A stretch of 64,000 nt of DNA from Paracoccus aeridis (GCF_004923205.2 NZ_SELD02000006.1:218896-282895); one strand, 5' to 3'. Shown: positions 45,038-55,553, counted from the stretch's first letter. The notes: a model not told the origin generated them from the letters alone. Made by a program: numbers and translations.

Positions 45038-46969
45038 TCAGGCGGAGGCTTCGTCGTCGTCAAGGCGGATCAGCGCGGCACCCGCCTCGACCTGGTCGCC
45101 GGCAGCCGCCAGGACCTCGGCCACGGTGCCGTCGCGGGCGGCGGTCAGCGTGTGTTCCATCTTCATCGCCTCGAGGATCGCGAGCCTGTCGCCCGCCGCG
45201 ACCGCCTGCCCCGGCGCGACGAACACGGCCTTGACCAGGCCCGGCATGGGCGACAGCGTCAGGCCGCTGCCCGAAGCCTCGGCCTGGCGGTCCAGCGGGT
45301 CCTGCGGCACCAGCGTCAGGCTGCGGCCGCCGAAGACGCTGACGCCCGCCGCGTGGGTCACGATCCGCGACCGGCGCGGCGCCCCGTTCACCCACCAGCG
45401 TTCGCCCTGCCAGAGGACGTCGTGCGCGGTCCCGTCCAGCGTGACGCGCGCCGCGCCCGGGCCCAGCACCTCGACCACGCCCTCGCCGCCTTCCCACGTC
45501 ACGGTGCGCTTCAGGGGCGACCACAGCGTCACGCCGCCGCGCTTGTCCGGGTCGTGCAGCCCTGCGACGCCGAGCGCCGCCAGCGCGCGCGTTTCCGGGG
45601 CGGCCTCGGCCTCGCTCAGAAGCTGGTCCATGTCGCGGGCGATGAGCCCGGTATCGACCTCGCCCCTGCGAAAGCCCTCGTGCCGGGCCAGCGCGATCAG
45701 GAAGTCGATGTTGGTGACGGTGCCCGCGACCTCGGTATCGACCAGCGCGGCTTCGAGCTTGCTCAGCGCGATGGCGCGGGTCGTGCCCCGGGTGATGACC
45801 TTGGCGATCATCGGGTCGTACCACGGGCTGATCGCGTCGCCCTGCCGGACGCCGGTCTCGTTCCTGGCCTCGTCCGCGAACTTCAGGTGCGCGAGCCGCC
45901 CGGTGGCGGGAAGGAAGCCCGCCGGGACGTCCTCGGCATAAAGCCGCGCCTCGAAGGCATGGCCGGTGATCGTCAGCTCGTCCTGCGCGGCGGGCAGCGG
46001 CTCGCCGGACGCCACCCGCAGCTGCCATTCCACCAGATCGACGCCGGTGACCGCCTCGGTGACGGGATGCTCGACCTGCAGGCGGGTGTTCATCTCCATG
46101 AACCAGAACCCGTCGGGGCGAAGGCCGCGGGAGCCGTCCACGATGAACTCGATCGTGCCCGCGCCGGCGTAGCCGATGGCCTCGGCCGCGCGGACGGCGG
46201 CGGCACCCATCGCGGCGCGGACCTCCGCCGTCATGCCGGGGGCCGGCGCTTCCTCGATCACCTTCTGGTGGCGGCGCTGCAGGGAACAGTCGCGCTCGAA
46301 CAGGTGGACCGCGCGGGTGCCGTCGCCGAAGACCTGCACCTCGATATGGCGGGGCGCGGTCACGTATTTCTCGATCAGCACGGCGGGGTTGCCGAAGGCG
46401 GTCTGCGCCTCGCCTTGGGCCGAGGCGAGCGCGTCGGCGAAGTCTTCCGCCCGCTCGACCAGCCGCATCCCCTTGCCGCCGCCGCCCGCGACGGCCTTGA
46501 TGAGGACCGGATAGCCGATCTCGTCCGCGCGGGCGCGCAGGAAGGCGCCGTCCTGTTCGTCGCCGTGGTAGCCCGGAACGACCGGCACGCCCGCCTTTTC
46601 CATCAGCGCCTTGGCCGCGTCCTTGAGGCCCATGGCCCGGATCGCATCCGCCGACGGGCCGATGAACACCAGCCCGGCCGCCGTGACCGCGTCCACGAAG
46701 TCGGGGTTTTCGGACAGAAAGCCGTAGCCCGGATGGATCGCCTGCGCGCCGGTATCCAGCGCGGCCCGGATGATCGCGTCGCCGCGCAGGTAGCTGTCCG
46801 TGGGTGCAGGCCCGCCGATATGGACCGCCTCGTCCGCCATCGAGACGTGCCGCGCGGCCCGGTCGGCGTCGGAATAGACCGCCACCGTGCGCACCCCCAG
46901 CTTGCGGCAGGTGTCGATGACGCGGCAGGCGATCTCGCCCCGGTTGGCGATCAGGATCTTGCTGAACAT
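45038..46969 (-). CDS. liuD: Methylcrotonoyl-CoA carboxylase biotin-containing subunit
   Basis: The alpha subunit of 3-methylcrotonyl-CoA carboxylase. The 643-residue product has a biotin carboxylase domain (about 1-450). It starts FSKILIANRGEIACRVI and has the ATP-grasp loop KAVAGGGGKGMRLV and FMEMNTRLQVEHPVTEAVTG. A linker and the biotin carrier domain follow, with the biotinyl lysine K603 in EAMKMEH. Neighbouring mccB, ivd and HMG-CoA lyase favour methylcrotonyl-CoA over propionyl- or acetyl-CoA. One repeat-like spacer separates it from mccB. Confidence 0.93.
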   Translation of the reverse strand: MFSKILIANRGEIACRVIDTCRKLGVRTVAVYSDADRAARHVSMADEAVHIGGPAPTDSYLRGDAIIRAALDTGAQAIHPGYGFLSENPDFVDAVTAAGLVFIGPSADAIRAMGLKDAAKALMEKAGVPVVPGYHGDEQDGAFLRARADEIGYPVLIKAVAGGGGKGMRLVERAEDFADALASAQGEAQTAFGNPAVLIEKYVTAPRHIEVQVFGDGTRAVHLFERDCSLQRRHQKVIEEAPAPGMTAEVRAAMGAAAVRAAEAIGYAGAGTIEFIVDGSRGLRPDGFWFMEMNTRLQVEHPVTEAVTGVDLVEWQLRVASGEPLPAAQDELTITGHAFEARLYAEDVPAGFLPATGRLAHLKFADEARNETGVRQGDAISPWYDPMIAKVITRGTTRAIALSKLEAALVDTEVAGTVTNIDFLIALARHEGFRRGEVDTGLIARDMDQLLSEAEAAPETRALAALGVAGLHDPDKRGGVTLWSPLKRTVTWEGGEGVVEVLGPGAARVTLDGTAHDVLWQGERWWVNGAPRRSRIVTHAAGVSVFGGRSLTLVPQDPLDRQAEASGSGLTLSPMPGLVKAVFVAPGQAVAAGDRLAILEAMKMEHTLTAARDGTVAEVLAAAGDQVEAGAALIRLDDDEASA

Positions 46970-46996
46970 GGGCTCACCCCTTGCTGCCCGGCCGCA

Positions 46997-47046
46997 CCGG
47001 GGGCTTCGCGCCCCCGGACCCCGGCGGGATATTTCTGGACAGAAGA
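46997..47046. repeat. GC-rich hairpin spacer element ending in GCGGGATATTT
   Basis: The stem CCGGGGGC with GCCCCCGG (loop TTCGC) at 46997-47017 is followed by ACCCCGGCGGGATATTTCTG. Very similar hairpin-plus-GGATATTT elements recur between genes in Rhodobacterales genomes, from memory. It sits between mccB and mccA, whose spacer is otherwise empty. It may be a REP-like repeat that also affects mRNA stability. Confidence 0.5.
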
Positions 47047-47054
47047 TTGCATCG

Positions 47055-48659
47055 TCACATCCTGAAGATGCCGAAGCGCGTCGGCTCGATGGGCGCGTTG
47101 AGGCTTGCGCGCAGCGACAGCGACAGGATGTCGCGCGTCTTGCGGGGGTCGATGATCCCGTCGTCCCAGAGCCGGGCCGAGGCGTAGAGCGGGTGGCTCT
47201 GCCGCTCGAACATCTCGATCGTCGGGCGCTTGAAGTCGGTCTCCTCCTCGGCGGACCAGCTGCCGCCCTTGCGCTCGATCCCCTCGCGGCGGACGGTCGC
47301 CAGCACGCCCGCCGCCTGCTCGCCGCCCATGACGCTGATGCGGCTGTTGGGCCAGGTCCAGAGGAACCGCGGCGAATAGGCGCGGCCGGACATGCCGTAG
47401 TTGCCCGCGCCGAACGACCCGCCGACCAGCATCGTGATCTTGGGAACGCTTGTCGTCGCCACCGCCGTCACCATCTTGGCGCCGTGGCGGGCGATGCCCT
47501 CGTTCTCGTATTTCCGGCCGACCATGAAGCCGGTGATGTTCTGGAGGAACACCAGCGGGATGTTCCGCTGCGAGCAGAGCTCGATGAAATGCGCGCCCTT
47601 GACCGCGGCCTCGCTGAACAGAACGCCGTTGTTGGCGACGATGCCGACAGGGCAGCCCTCGACATGGGCGAAGCCGGTGACCAGCGTCTCGCCGAAGCGG
47701 GCCTTGAACTCGTCGAAGCGCGAGCCGTCCACTACGCGGGCGATGACCTCGCGGATGTCGTAGGGGGTGCGCAGGTCGGCCGGGACGACGCCGAGGATTT
47801 CCTCGGGGTCGTACAGCGGCGCTTCGGGCGACTGCCATGTCACCGTCTGCGGCAGGCGGCGGTTGAGGTTCCCGACCGCGCGGCGGGCGAGCGCGAGCGC
47901 GTGGGCGTCATCCTCGGCCAGGTAGTCGGCGACGCCGGAGAGCCGGGTGTGGACGTCGCCCCCGCCCAGATCCTCGGCGCTGACGACTTCGCCGGTCGCG
48001 GCCTTCACCAGGGGCGGGCCGGCGAGGAAGATCGTGCCCTGGTCGCGCACGATGATCGTCACGTCCGACATGGCGGGCACGTAGGCGCCGCCCGCGGTGC
48101 AGGACCCCATCACCACGGCGATCTGCGGGATGCCCTTCGCGCTCATCCGCGCCTGGTTGTAGAAGATGCGGCCGAAGTGGTCGCGGTCGGGGAAGACCTC
48201 GTCCTGGTTCGGCAGGTTCGCCCCGCCCGAATCGACAAGGTAGACGCAGGGCAGCGCGCATTCCTCGGCGATCTCCTGCGCGCGAAGGTGCTTCTTGACC
48301 GTCATCGGGTAGTAGGTGCCACCCTTCACGGTGGCGTCGTTGGCGACGACCATCACGTCCTGCCCGTTGACGCGGCCCACGCCCGCGATGACGCCCGCGC
48401 CGGGTGCCGCGCCGTCGTACATGCCGTGCGCGGCGGTGACGCCGATCTCGAGGAAGGCCGAGCCCGGGTCGAGGAGGTTCGCCACCCGCTCGCGCGGCGG
48501 CATCTTGCCGCGGCTGACATGGCGGGCGACCGCCTCCGGGCCCCCGCCTTGCAGTGCAGCGTCGGCGGCCTGCCGGACGGCGTCGAGCATGCCCAGATGC
48601 GCCTCGCGGTTGGCACGGAAGGCGTCGGACGAAGGCAGCGCGGTGGTGCGGAGTTTCAT
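47055..48659 (-). CDS. liuB: Methylcrotonoyl-CoA carboxylase carboxyltransferase subunit
   Basis: The beta subunit, which transfers carboxyl from biotin to 3-methylcrotonyl-CoA. The 534-residue product shows the carboxyltransferase pattern [22 protein letters not shown], then [14 protein letters not shown] and [20 protein letters not shown]. The MCC-typical [27 protein letters not shown] and [22 protein letters not shown] near the end follow. Length matches MCC-beta (about 535). Order ivd ... mccB-mccA ... hmgL is that of liu operons. Confidence 0.94.
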   Translation of the reverse strand: MKLRTTALPSSDAFRANREAHLGMLDAVRQAADAALQGGGPEAVARHVSRGKMPPRERVANLLDPGSAFLEIGVTAAHGMYDGAAPGAGVIAGVGRVNGQDVMVVANDATVKGGTYYPMTVKKHLRAQEIAEECALPCVYLVDSGGANLPNQDEVFPDRDHFGRIFYNQARMSAKGIPQIAVVMGSCTAGGAYVPAMSDVTIIVRDQGTIFLAGPPLVKAATGEVVSAEDLGGGDVHTRLSGVADYLAEDDAHALALARRAVGNLNRRLPQTVTWQSPEAPLYDPEEILGVVPADLRTPYDIREVIARVVDGSRFDEFKARFGETLVTGFAHVEGCPVGIVANNGVLFSEAAVKGAHFIELCSQRNIPLVFLQNITGFMVGRKYENEGIARHGAKMVTAVATTSVPKITMLVGGSFGAGNYGMSGRAYSPRFLWTWPNSRISVMGGEQAAGVLATVRREGIERKGGSWSAEEETDFKRPTIEMFERQSHPLYASARLWDDGIIDPRKTRDILSLSLRASLNAPIEPTRFGIFRM

Positions 48660-48705
48660 GCGGCGGGCTCCGGTGAGGGCGTGTCGGGGGAGAGGGCGGC
48701 GAGGG

Positions 48706-50271
48706 TCATGCGCCCGCCGCCAGCTTGCGAAGCTCGCGCCGCATGACCTTGCCGGTGACGGTCATCGGCAATGCGTCAAGGAACACGACCTCGCGCGGGT
48801 AGCTGTGCGCGGCGCAGTGGACGCGGGCATGGTCCTGCAGTTCGGCGGCGAGCGCGTCGGACGCGGCGAAGCCGTCGCGCAGGACGACGTAGGCCACGAC
48901 GATCTCGGTCCGCAGGGGATCGGGCTTGCCGATGACGCCGGCGGCGGCGACGGCGGGGTGGCGGATCAGCGCGTCCTCGATCTCGGACGGGCCGATGCGG
49001 TAGCCGGCGGACGTGATCACGTCGTCGTCGCGGCCGACGAAGCGGATGTAGCCGTCCTCGATGACGCCCCGGTCGCCGGTCACGAGCCAGTCGCCGCGGA
49101 ACTTCTCGTCCGTTGCGTCGGGGCGGTTCCAGTAGCCGAGGAACATGGACGCGGCCCCCCCGGCGGAATCGTGGCGGCGGATGGCGATGTCGCCTTCGCC
49201 GTCGGTCGGCTGGCCGGTTTGGTCGATCACCGCCACGTCGAAGCCCGGCACGGCGCGGCCGATGCAGCCGGGGCGGGCCGGGAACATGGTCGAGGCAGAA
49301 GACGCGACCATGTTGCATTCGGTCTGGCCGTAGAATTCGTTGATCGTGACCCCCAGCGCCCGCCTGCCCCAGTCGAGCATCTCGGCCCCCAGCGTCTCGC
49401 CCCCCGACGCGACCGAGCGCAGGCCCGGCAGCGTCGCGTCCGCCGCCTTGAACATCCTGAGCGCGGTCGGCGGCAGGAAGACCGAGGTCACGCCGCAGGC
49501 CGCGACCAGCTTGCGGCAGGCGTCCACGTCGAACTTGGGCAGCCGCGCCGCGACCACCGGCACGCCGAGCGCGAGGCCCGGCATCGCCACGTCCAGAAGC
49601 CCGCCGATCCACGCCCAGTCGGCGGGCGTCCACAGCACGTCGCGGCCGGGCGTCAGCAGGTCGTGGCTCATCTCCACCCCCGGCAGGTGGCCGGTCAGGA
49701 CGCGGTGGGCGTGCAGCGCCCCCTTGGGCGCGCCCGTGGTGCCCGAGGTGTAGATCATCACCGCCGGGTCTTCCGGCCCGGTGTCGGCCGCCGGGAACGG
49801 GCCGGCTTCGGGCAGGCCGTCCTCCTCGGGCACGATCACGTCAAGGCCGAAGGGGGCCAGCATCGCGCGCCCCTCGGGGTCGGTCACGACGGAGCGGATG
49901 CCGGCGTCGTCCAGCCGCAGCCGCAGCGCATCCACGCCGAACAGCTTGAACAGCGGGACCGAGATCGCCCCCGCCTTCCAGATCGCCGCGTGCGCCGCGG
50001 CGGTCCACGCCGATTGCGTCCGCAGCACCCCGACCCGGTCGCCGCGCGCGGCGCCCAGCGCGTGGGCGAGCCGGTCGGCGCGGGCGTCCAGTTCGCCGTA
50101 GCTCACCGGGCGCGGCTCGGCACCGTCGTATTCCAGGATCGCCGTGCGGTCCGGCTCGCGGCGCGCCCAGCCGCCGACCACCTGCTCGGCCATGTTCAGC
50201 CGCGCGGGCAGGTTCCAGCGGAACCCGCGCCGCAGCGCCTCGTAGTCGGACCCGGCGAGCGTCGGCCGCAT
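48706..50271 (-). CDS. AMP-forming acyl-CoA synthetase
   Basis: A 521-residue ANL-superfamily ligase that activates a carboxylic acid with CoA. The start ATG 50271 shares one base with the upstream stop. Motifs: [61 protein letters not shown] and the catalytic lysine in [11 protein letters not shown]. It resembles the medium-chain/acetyl-type group. In this operon it could activate isovalerate, acetoacetate or a related short-chain acid; the substrate is inferred only from position. Confidence 0.85.
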   Translation of the reverse strand: MRPTLAGSDYEALRRGFRWNLPARLNMAEQVVGGWARREPDRTAILEYDGAEPRPVSYGELDARADRLAHALGAARGDRVGVLRTQSAWTAAAHAAIWKAGAISVPLFKLFGVDALRLRLDDAGIRSVVTDPEGRAMLAPFGLDVIVPEEDGLPEAGPFPAADTGPEDPAVMIYTSGTTGAPKGALHAHRVLTGHLPGVEMSHDLLTPGRDVLWTPADWAWIGGLLDVAMPGLALGVPVVAARLPKFDVDACRKLVAACGVTSVFLPPTALRMFKAADATLPGLRSVASGGETLGAEMLDWGRRALGVTINEFYGQTECNMVASSASTMFPARPGCIGRAVPGFDVAVIDQTGQPTDGEGDIAIRRHDSAGGAASMFLGYWNRPDATDEKFRGDWLVTGDRGVIEDGYIRFVGRDDDVITSAGYRIGPSEIEDALIRHPAVAAAGVIGKPDPLRTEIVVAYVVLRDGFAASDALAAELQDHARVHCAAHSYPREVVFLDALPMTVTGKVMRRELRKLAAGA

Positions 50272-50855
50272 CAGTTTCGATCCCCGATGTAGCCGTCGAG
50301 GATCAGCGACTGCCGCGCCGTCTCGCGCACGAGGCACAGCGGCTCCGCCGTCTCGCCGCCGGTGCCGTGGCCGTTCGTCAGCCGGTCATAGCCGCAGAGC
50401 GCGTCGCGGAACGAGATCCACGCCCGCTCGGCCGCGCGCAGGGCGTCGGCGCGGTCCGCGCCCCGCCCCTGCTCGATCGCCATCAGCCGGTCGTAGCGGT
50501 CGGTCAGGCGGGTGTCCCAGTAGTCGCGCTCGGCGCCGAGGCACGGCACCTCGCCATGAACCTCCCCCACGTCCCTGTAGGCTTCCCTGACATGCGCCAC
50601 GCAGGCGGCCTGCGTCGTGCCCACGCAGGCCATCGCGGCCTCGCCCCGGCCGGCCCTCTCGACGCAGGCGTCCAGCGCGGGGGCGTCGATGTTCGCCTGG
50701 TCGGCGGGCATGGCGCGCGCCGCCCCGGCCATGAGCGGCAGGGCCGCGGCCATGCAGATCGCACGAAGGATCGGTTGGTCGATCATCGCCCGCGAGTTCG
50801 CGCGGGACGTCCGCCGCGACGCCTCGTAGTCGGTGTGGAACAGCATCTGTCTCAT
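50271..50855 (-). CDS. LprI/DUF1311-like secreted protein
   Basis: A 194-residue protein with a late signal peptide (ICMAAALPLMAGAARAMP). The body contains WDTRLTDRYDRLMAIEQ ... ALRAAERAWISFRDALCGYD, the helical LprI/DUF1311 pattern, plus paired cysteines (about 87, 97, 118, 164, 187). ATG 50855 overlaps the upstream stop (ATGA); ATG 50786 would place the signal peptide at the true N-terminus (171 residues) and is a good alternative. LprI of Mycobacterium inhibits lysozyme, but function here is unknown. It interrupts the leucine-catabolism operon and has no obvious metabolic link. Confidence 0.7.
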   Translation of the reverse strand: MRQMLFHTDYEASRRTSRANSRAMIDQPILRAICMAAALPLMAGAARAMPADQANIDAPALDACVERAGRGEAAMACVGTTQAACVAHVREAYRDVGEVHGEVPCLGAERDYWDTRLTDRYDRLMAIEQGRGADRADALRAAERAWISFRDALCGYDRLTNGHGTGGETAEPLCLVRETARQSLILDGYIGDRN

Positions 50856-51277
50856 GCCCTGCCCGTGCGCGGTTCTTCCGCTTCGCCCAGTTCCCGCCGC
50901 ACAGTCTCAAGCTCGCGTTCAAGGAAGAACGACGTCACCGAGCGAATCACGACAAGGATGCCGAGGAATACAAGATCAGCCATCGCCAGGCTGACTGCCG
51001 TGGTGATGATGTCCGAGACGATCAGGATTTCCAGTCCGGCGAGGATGTAGCGCCCCAGTTCCACCCGCTCTGCGTTGAGCCCGCGCTTGCGCCTGTCCTC
51101 TCCGGGGCCACACTCGGCCTTGACGTAGCCGATCAGGAAGCGGGCCGCGCCGACGAGCAACACGGCGATGGCGACAAGGTCGATCAGGGTGGCCGCGACC
51201 TCGATCGCGCCGACCAGCCACTCCATTCGGCCGTGCAGCAGGCCTTCGTCGCGGACATAGGCGAAAAAGCCGTTCAT
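50852..51277 (-). CDS. DUF1622 membrane protein
   Basis: A 141-residue inner-membrane protein with hydrophobic segments at about 18-50, 78-98 and 98-116. The DUF1622-type pattern is ELGRYILAGLEILIVSDIITTAVS; DLVFLGILVVIRSVTSFFLERELE follows. Function of this family is unknown. It lies 40 bp after ivd and overlaps the LprI-like gene (ATGA), so the two are a coupled passenger pair. Confidence 0.78.
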   Translation of the reverse strand: MNGFFAYVRDEGLLHGRMEWLVGAIEVAATLIDLVAIAVLLVGAARFLIGYVKAECGPGEDRRKRGLNAERVELGRYILAGLEILIVSDIITTAVSLAMADLVFLGILVVIRSVTSFFLERELETVRRELGEAEEPRTGRA

Positions 51278-51317
51278 GACGCCGCTTCATCCCGCAGAAG
51301 ACGCAGGCTAGCGCGCA

Positions 51318-52478
51318 TCAGTCCAGCGCCATCAGTTCGCGGCCGATCAGCATCCGCCGGATCTCGCTGGTGCCGGCGCCGATCTCCATCAGCTTGGCGT
51401 CGCGGAACAGGCGCGAGACGACGCTGTCGTTCAGGAACCCCGCGCCGCCCAGCGCCTGCACGGCCTGATGGGCCTGCACCATCGCCTGCTCGCTGGCGTA
51501 GAGCACCGCCCCCGCCGCGTCCTGTCGGGTGACCTTCCCGGCGTCGCAGGCGCGGGCGACCTCGTAGACATAGGCGCGGGCGGTGTTCAGCGCGACGTAC
51601 ATGTCGGCGATCTTGCCCTGCATCAGCTGGAAGTTCCCGATCGGCTGCCCGAACTGCCGGCGCTCGCGGACATAGGGCATCACCTCGTCGAGGCAGGCCG
51701 CCATGATCCCGGTGCCGATTCCCGACAGGACCAGCCGCTCGTAGTCGAGGCCGGACATCAGGACGCGCACCCCCCTGCCCTCGTCGCCGAGCACGTTCTC
51801 GAACGGGATCTCGGCGTTGTCGAAGACCAGCTCGCCCGTGTTCGACCCGCGCATCCCCAGCTTGTCGAAATGCGGCCCCTGCGTGAAGCCGCGGATGCCC
51901 TTTTCCACGATGAACGCGGTCATCCCCTTCGAGCCCGCCTCGGGGTCGGTCTTGGCATAGACGATCAGCGTGTCGGCGTCGGGGCCGTTGGTGATCCAGT
52001 ACTTGGAGCCGTTGAGAACGTAGTAGCCGTTCCGCTTCTCGGCCCTGAGCTTCATCCCGACCACGTCGGAGCCCGCGCCTTCCTCGGACATGGCCAGCGC
52101 CCCGACATGCTCGCCCGAGCACAGCTTCGGCAGGTACTTGCGCTTCTGCTCGTCCGAGCCGTTCAGCTTCAGCTGGTTCACGCACAGGTTGGAATGGGCG
52201 CCGTAGGACAGGCTGATGCTGGCCGAGGCGCGGGCGATTTCCTCGACCGCGATGGTATGGGCGAGATAGCCCATCCCGCTGCCGCCGTATTCCTCGGGGA
52301 CGGTGATGCCGAGCAGGCCGAGATCGCCCATCTCGCGCCACAGCGCGGCGGGGAATTCGTTCGATGCGTCGACCTGGCCCGCGATCGGCTTGATCCGGTC
52401 CTGCGCCCAGCGGTGCACGGTGTCGCGCAGCGCGTTCACATCCTCGCCCAGGTCGAATTCCATGCCTCGGGTGAACAT
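51318..52478 (-). CDS. liuA: Isovaleryl-CoA dehydrogenase
   Basis: A flavoenzyme that oxidises isovaleryl-CoA to 3-methylcrotonyl-CoA in leucine breakdown. The start ATG 52478 has a strong GGGGAGG ribosome site; 386 residues. The IVD-type catalytic glutamate is E247 in GLDYERLVLSG, as in human IVD, rather than the C-terminal position of other acyl-CoA dehydrogenases. Other landmarks are ALAMSEEGAGSDVVGMKLRAE, YWITNGPDADTLIVYAKTD and the C-terminal AGTSEIRRMLIGRELM. It is first in a nine-gene minus-strand operon, behind a perfect palindromic operator. Confidence 0.95.
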   Translation of the reverse strand: MFTRGMEFDLGEDVNALRDTVHRWAQDRIKPIAGQVDASNEFPAALWREMGDLGLLGITVPEEYGGSGMGYLAHTIAVEEIARASASISLSYGAHSNLCVNQLKLNGSDEQKRKYLPKLCSGEHVGALAMSEEGAGSDVVGMKLRAEKRNGYYVLNGSKYWITNGPDADTLIVYAKTDPEAGSKGMTAFIVEKGIRGFTQGPHFDKLGMRGSNTGELVFDNAEIPFENVLGDEGRGVRVLMSGLDYERLVLSGIGTGIMAACLDEVMPYVRERRQFGQPIGNFQLMQGKIADMYVALNTARAYVYEVARACDAGKVTRQDAAGAVLYASEQAMVQAHQAVQALGGAGFLNDSVVSRLFRDAKLMEIGAGTSEIRRMLIGRELMALD

Positions 52479-52500
52479 CCGCCAACCCCTCCCCGGTTAT

Positions 52501-52514
52501 TGAACGATCGTTCA
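52501..52514. promoter_or_regulatory. Perfect 14-bp palindrome upstream of liuA, TetR-type operator
   Basis: TGAACGATCGTTCA is fully self-complementary and lies 23 bp before the liuA start codon, next to an AT-rich stretch (TTCAATAA on the minus strand) that could be a -10 region. Palindromes of the form GAACG-N-CGTTC are common for TetR-family regulators of acyl-CoA metabolism. No regulator gene is adjacent. Confidence 0.65.
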
Positions 52515-52543
52515 GTTAAAGATGCGGCAGAGTCGCGCGCGGG

Positions 52544-53287
52544 TCAAGCGCCCGGCCCCGTGGCGACCTCGGCGATGGCGGACAGCATCAGCTGAAGCTG
52601 GGGCGGCGCGGAAAAGCGGTGGTCGGCGTCGCGCACCAGCGTCAGGCGGATGTCGGGTCCGGTCGCGTGGTCCAAGAGACGCAGCGCCTCGGACATGGGC
52701 ACGTCCACGTCGGCGGTGCCCTGCAGCATCCTGACCGGCATCGGCAAGGTCAGCGGCTCGGCGAGGACAAGGTTGTCCGCGCCCTGGTCGAACAGGCGGC
52801 GCGAAAAGACGTAGTCGCCCCCTTCATAGTCCGACGGCCGCGTCACGAACCCCTTCCCCGCCAGATCGGCCCGGTCGGCCTCGGAGAACTCGCCTTCCAT
52901 CCGCCGGGTGAAGTCGGGGGCGGCGGCGATCGTGACCAGCCCCGCGACCCGGTCGGGCCGGTCCCGCGCCAGCAGCAGCGACAGCCACCCGCCGAGCGAC
53001 GACCCGACCAGTACATGCCGCCCGGGCGCGAGCGCGTCGATGATGTCCGTCGCATCCTCGACCCAGTCGGAGATTCCGAACTCCTCGACCGAGCCGTCGC
53101 TCTCGCCGTGGCCGGACAGGTCGAACGCGAGCATCGCCCGCCCCTCGGCGCGGCACCGGTCGGACAGGGCGGCGACCTTGGTCCCCTTCCGGTCCGACCG
53201 GAAGCCGTGGATGAACACGATCACCGGCCCCTCGCCCTCGATCCGGTCATGGGCCAGCCGCCGTCCTCCCGCCGTGGTGTGAAACAT
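52544..53287 (-). CDS. Alpha/beta-hydrolase
   Basis: A 247-residue cytoplasmic hydrolase. ATG 53287 follows GAGGAACGGGGG and starts the fold directly. The oxyanion region is [16 protein letters not shown], the nucleophile elbow is G-S-S-L-G ([15 protein letters not shown]), and the acid and histidine are in QGTADVDVP and VRDADHRFS. It resembles carboxylesterase/thioesterase-like members and human ABHD10-like proteins (SGHGESDG segment). It is divergent from thrS with a 178-bp spacer in which I see no clear operator. Confidence 0.8.
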   Translation of the reverse strand: MFHTTAGGRRLAHDRIEGEGPVIVFIHGFRSDRKGTKVAALSDRCRAEGRAMLAFDLSGHGESDGSVEEFGISDWVEDATDIIDALAPGRHVLVGSSLGGWLSLLLARDRPDRVAGLVTIAAAPDFTRRMEGEFSEADRADLAGKGFVTRPSDYEGGDYVFSRRLFDQGADNLVLAEPLTLPMPVRMLQGTADVDVPMSEALRLLDHATGPDIRLTLVRDADHRFSAPPQLQLMLSAIAEVATGPGA

Positions 53288-53465
53288 TCCGCGTCCCCCG
53301 TTCCTCGTCACGGAAGTATTCCACGGGATCGGTGGGGCGTCAGCCCCGTTCGTCGGGGGCAAGGCCCCTTCCCCTCCATTGACACCACCGCCCCGCCGGG
53401 CCACAGGACGACGACATACCCGCAACCGGGCGTTCCGTGGGCGCCAGACCGATTGGGAGGACGCG

Positions 53466-55412
53466 ATGTCCCGGATTTCCCTGACCTTTCCCGATGGCGC
53501 GAGCCGTGACTACCCCGCCGGCGTGACCGCGGCCGAGGTCGCCGCCTCGATCGCGCCGAGCCTTGCGAAGAACGCGGTCAGCGCGACGCTGGACGGCAAC
53601 CACATCGACCTTGCCTGGCCGATCGCCGTCTCGGGGCAGCTGTCGATCAACACGATGAAGGACGCGGGCCCGGCGCTGGAACTGATCCGGCACGACTTCG
53701 CCCACGTGATGGCGCGCGCGGTGCAGGAACTGTGGCCCGACGTGAAGGTCACGATCGGCCCGGTGCGCGACCAGGGCTGGTTCTACGACTTCGACCGCGC
53801 CGAGCCCTTCACGCCCGAGGATCTGGGCGCGATCGAGGCGAGGATGCGCCAGATCATCGCCGCGCGCGATCCGGTCCGGACCGAGGTCTGGGACCGCGCC
53901 CGCGCCGTCGCCTACTACGAGGAGCGCGGCGAGCCGTTCAAGGTCGAGCTGATCGACCGCATCCCTGAAGGCCAGGACCTGCGGATGTACTGGCACGGCG
54001 ACTGGCAGGATCTCTGCCGCGGCCCGCACCTGCAATCGACCGGCCAGCTGCCCGCGGACGCCTTCAAGCTCACCCACGTCGCCGGCGCCTACTGGCTGGG
54101 CGACAGCACCCGCCCGATGCTTCAGCGCATCTACGGCGTGGCGTTCCGCAACCGCGACGAACTCAAGGCCCACATGACCATGCTGGAGGAGGCCGCGAAG
54201 CGCGACCACCGCAAGCTGGGGCGCGAGATGGACCTGTTCCACATGCAGGAAGAGGCGCCGGGCCAGGTCTTCTGGCACCCGAACGGCTGGACGATCTACA
54301 CGACGCTGCAGGACTACATGCGCCGCCAGCAGCGCCGTGGCGGCTATGTCGAGGTGAACACCCCGCAGGTCGTCAACCGCAAGCTGTGGGAGCAGTCGGG
54401 CCACTGGGAGAACTACCAGGAGCACATGTTCATCGTCGAGGTTGACGAGGAACACGCCCGCGAGAAGACGGTCAACGCCCTCAAGCCCATGAATTGCCCC
54501 TGCCACGTGCAGGTGTTCAACGTCGGCCTGAAATCCTACCGCGACCTGCCGCTACGGATGGCCGAGTTCGGGTCGTGCAACCGCTACGAGCCGTCGGGCG
54601 CGCTGCACGGGATCATGCGCGTGCGCGGCTTTACCCAGGACGACGCGCACATCTTCTGCACGCCCGCGCAGATCGAAGGCGAATCGCGCCGCTTCATCGA
54701 GTTCCTGTCGCGCATCTACGCCGATCTCGGCTTCGACACGTGGCGCATCAAGCTGTCCACCCGTCCCGAAAAGCGGATCGGGACCGAGGAAAGCTGGGAC
54801 CACACCGAGGCCGCGCTTGCGAACGCGGTGACCGCCGCCGGCCACAGCTACGAGATCTTCGAGGGCGAGGGCGCGTTCTACGGCCCCAAGCTCGAGTTCG
54901 TGCTGACCGACGCCATCGGGCGCGACTGGCAGTGCGGGACGCTGCAGGTGGACCCGAACCTGCCCGAGCGGCTGGACGCGGAATATGTCGGCGAGGACGG
55001 GCAGAAGCACCGCCCGGTCATGCTCCACCGCGCCGTGCTCGGCAGCTTCGAGCGGTTCATCGGCATGCTGATCGAGAACTTCGCGGGCAAGCTGCCGCTG
55101 TGGCTCGCGCCGCGGCAGGTGGTGGTGGCCTCGATCGTGTCGGACGCCGATCCCTACGTCCACGAGGTCGTGGCGGCGCTGACGGCGGCCGGCATCCGGG
55201 CCGAGGCGGACACGCGGAACGAGAAGATCAACTACAAGGTCCGCGAACATTCGCTGGGCAAGGTGCCGGTCATCATGGCTGTGGGGCAGAAGGAAGTGGC
55301 CGACCGCACCGTGTCGATCCGCCGGCTCGACCAGCAGGGATCGCGGACCCAGACGCTGGCGGACGCGGTCGCGGCGCTGGCTGCCGAGGCGACCCCGCCC
55401 GACCAGCGCTGA
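53466..55412 (+). CDS. thrS: Threonyl-tRNA synthetase
   Basis: ThrRS charges tRNA-Thr. ATG 53466 after GGGAGGACGCG gives 648 residues. An N-terminal TGS domain (about 1-62) precedes the editing domain ([43 protein letters not shown]). The class II core has [38 protein letters not shown] and [24 protein letters not shown]. The anticodon-binding domain is C-terminal. Zinc ligands are the Cys in NCPCH and later His residues. It is followed by a hairpin that is probably its terminator. Confidence 0.97.
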   Translation: MSRISLTFPDGASRDYPAGVTAAEVAASIAPSLAKNAVSATLDGNHIDLAWPIAVSGQLSINTMKDAGPALELIRHDFAHVMARAVQELWPDVKVTIGPVRDQGWFYDFDRAEPFTPEDLGAIEARMRQIIAARDPVRTEVWDRARAVAYYEERGEPFKVELIDRIPEGQDLRMYWHGDWQDLCRGPHLQSTGQLPADAFKLTHVAGAYWLGDSTRPMLQRIYGVAFRNRDELKAHMTMLEEAAKRDHRKLGREMDLFHMQEEAPGQVFWHPNGWTIYTTLQDYMRRQQRRGGYVEVNTPQVVNRKLWEQSGHWENYQEHMFIVEVDEEHAREKTVNALKPMNCPCHVQVFNVGLKSYRDLPLRMAEFGSCNRYEPSGALHGIMRVRGFTQDDAHIFCTPAQIEGESRRFIEFLSRIYADLGFDTWRIKLSTRPEKRIGTEESWDHTEAALANAVTAAGHSYEIFEGEGAFYGPKLEFVLTDAIGRDWQCGTLQVDPNLPERLDAEYVGEDGQKHRPVMLHRAVLGSFERFIGMLIENFAGKLPLWLAPRQVVVASIVSDADPYVHEVVAALTAAGIRAEADTRNEKINYKVREHSLGKVPVIMAVGQKEVADRTVSIRRLDQQGSRTQTLADAVAALAAEATPPDQR

Positions 55413-55437
55413 CCCCTGTGCCCGACGCTTTGCTGAT

Positions 55438-55463
55438 CGGCCCGGCAGGTTTTTGCCGGGCCG
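55438..55463 (+). terminator. Hairpin downstream of thrS
   Basis: A 10-bp perfect stem, CGGCCCGGCA with TGCCGGGCCG, and a GGTTTT loop lie 25 bp after the thrS stop. The downstream sequence GTTCCCC is only weakly T-rich. Confidence 0.5.
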
Positions 55464-55524
55464 GTTCCCCCCGGTCGCGCAAGCGTGATGCAGGGTCTTG
55501 CGTTTTGCAGGGAATCGGGCATCG

Positions 55525-55553
55525 TTGACCGCGCGTGAGCATGACTTTCTACC
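55525..55553 (+). promoter_or_regulatory. Predicted sigma-70 promoter for the cold-shock gene
   Basis: TTGACC at 55525-55530 and TCTACC at 55548-55553 are 17 bp apart. It would give an untranslated leader of about 80 bases before the ATG at 55643, consistent with cold-shock genes, whose leaders control translation by structure. Confidence 0.4.
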
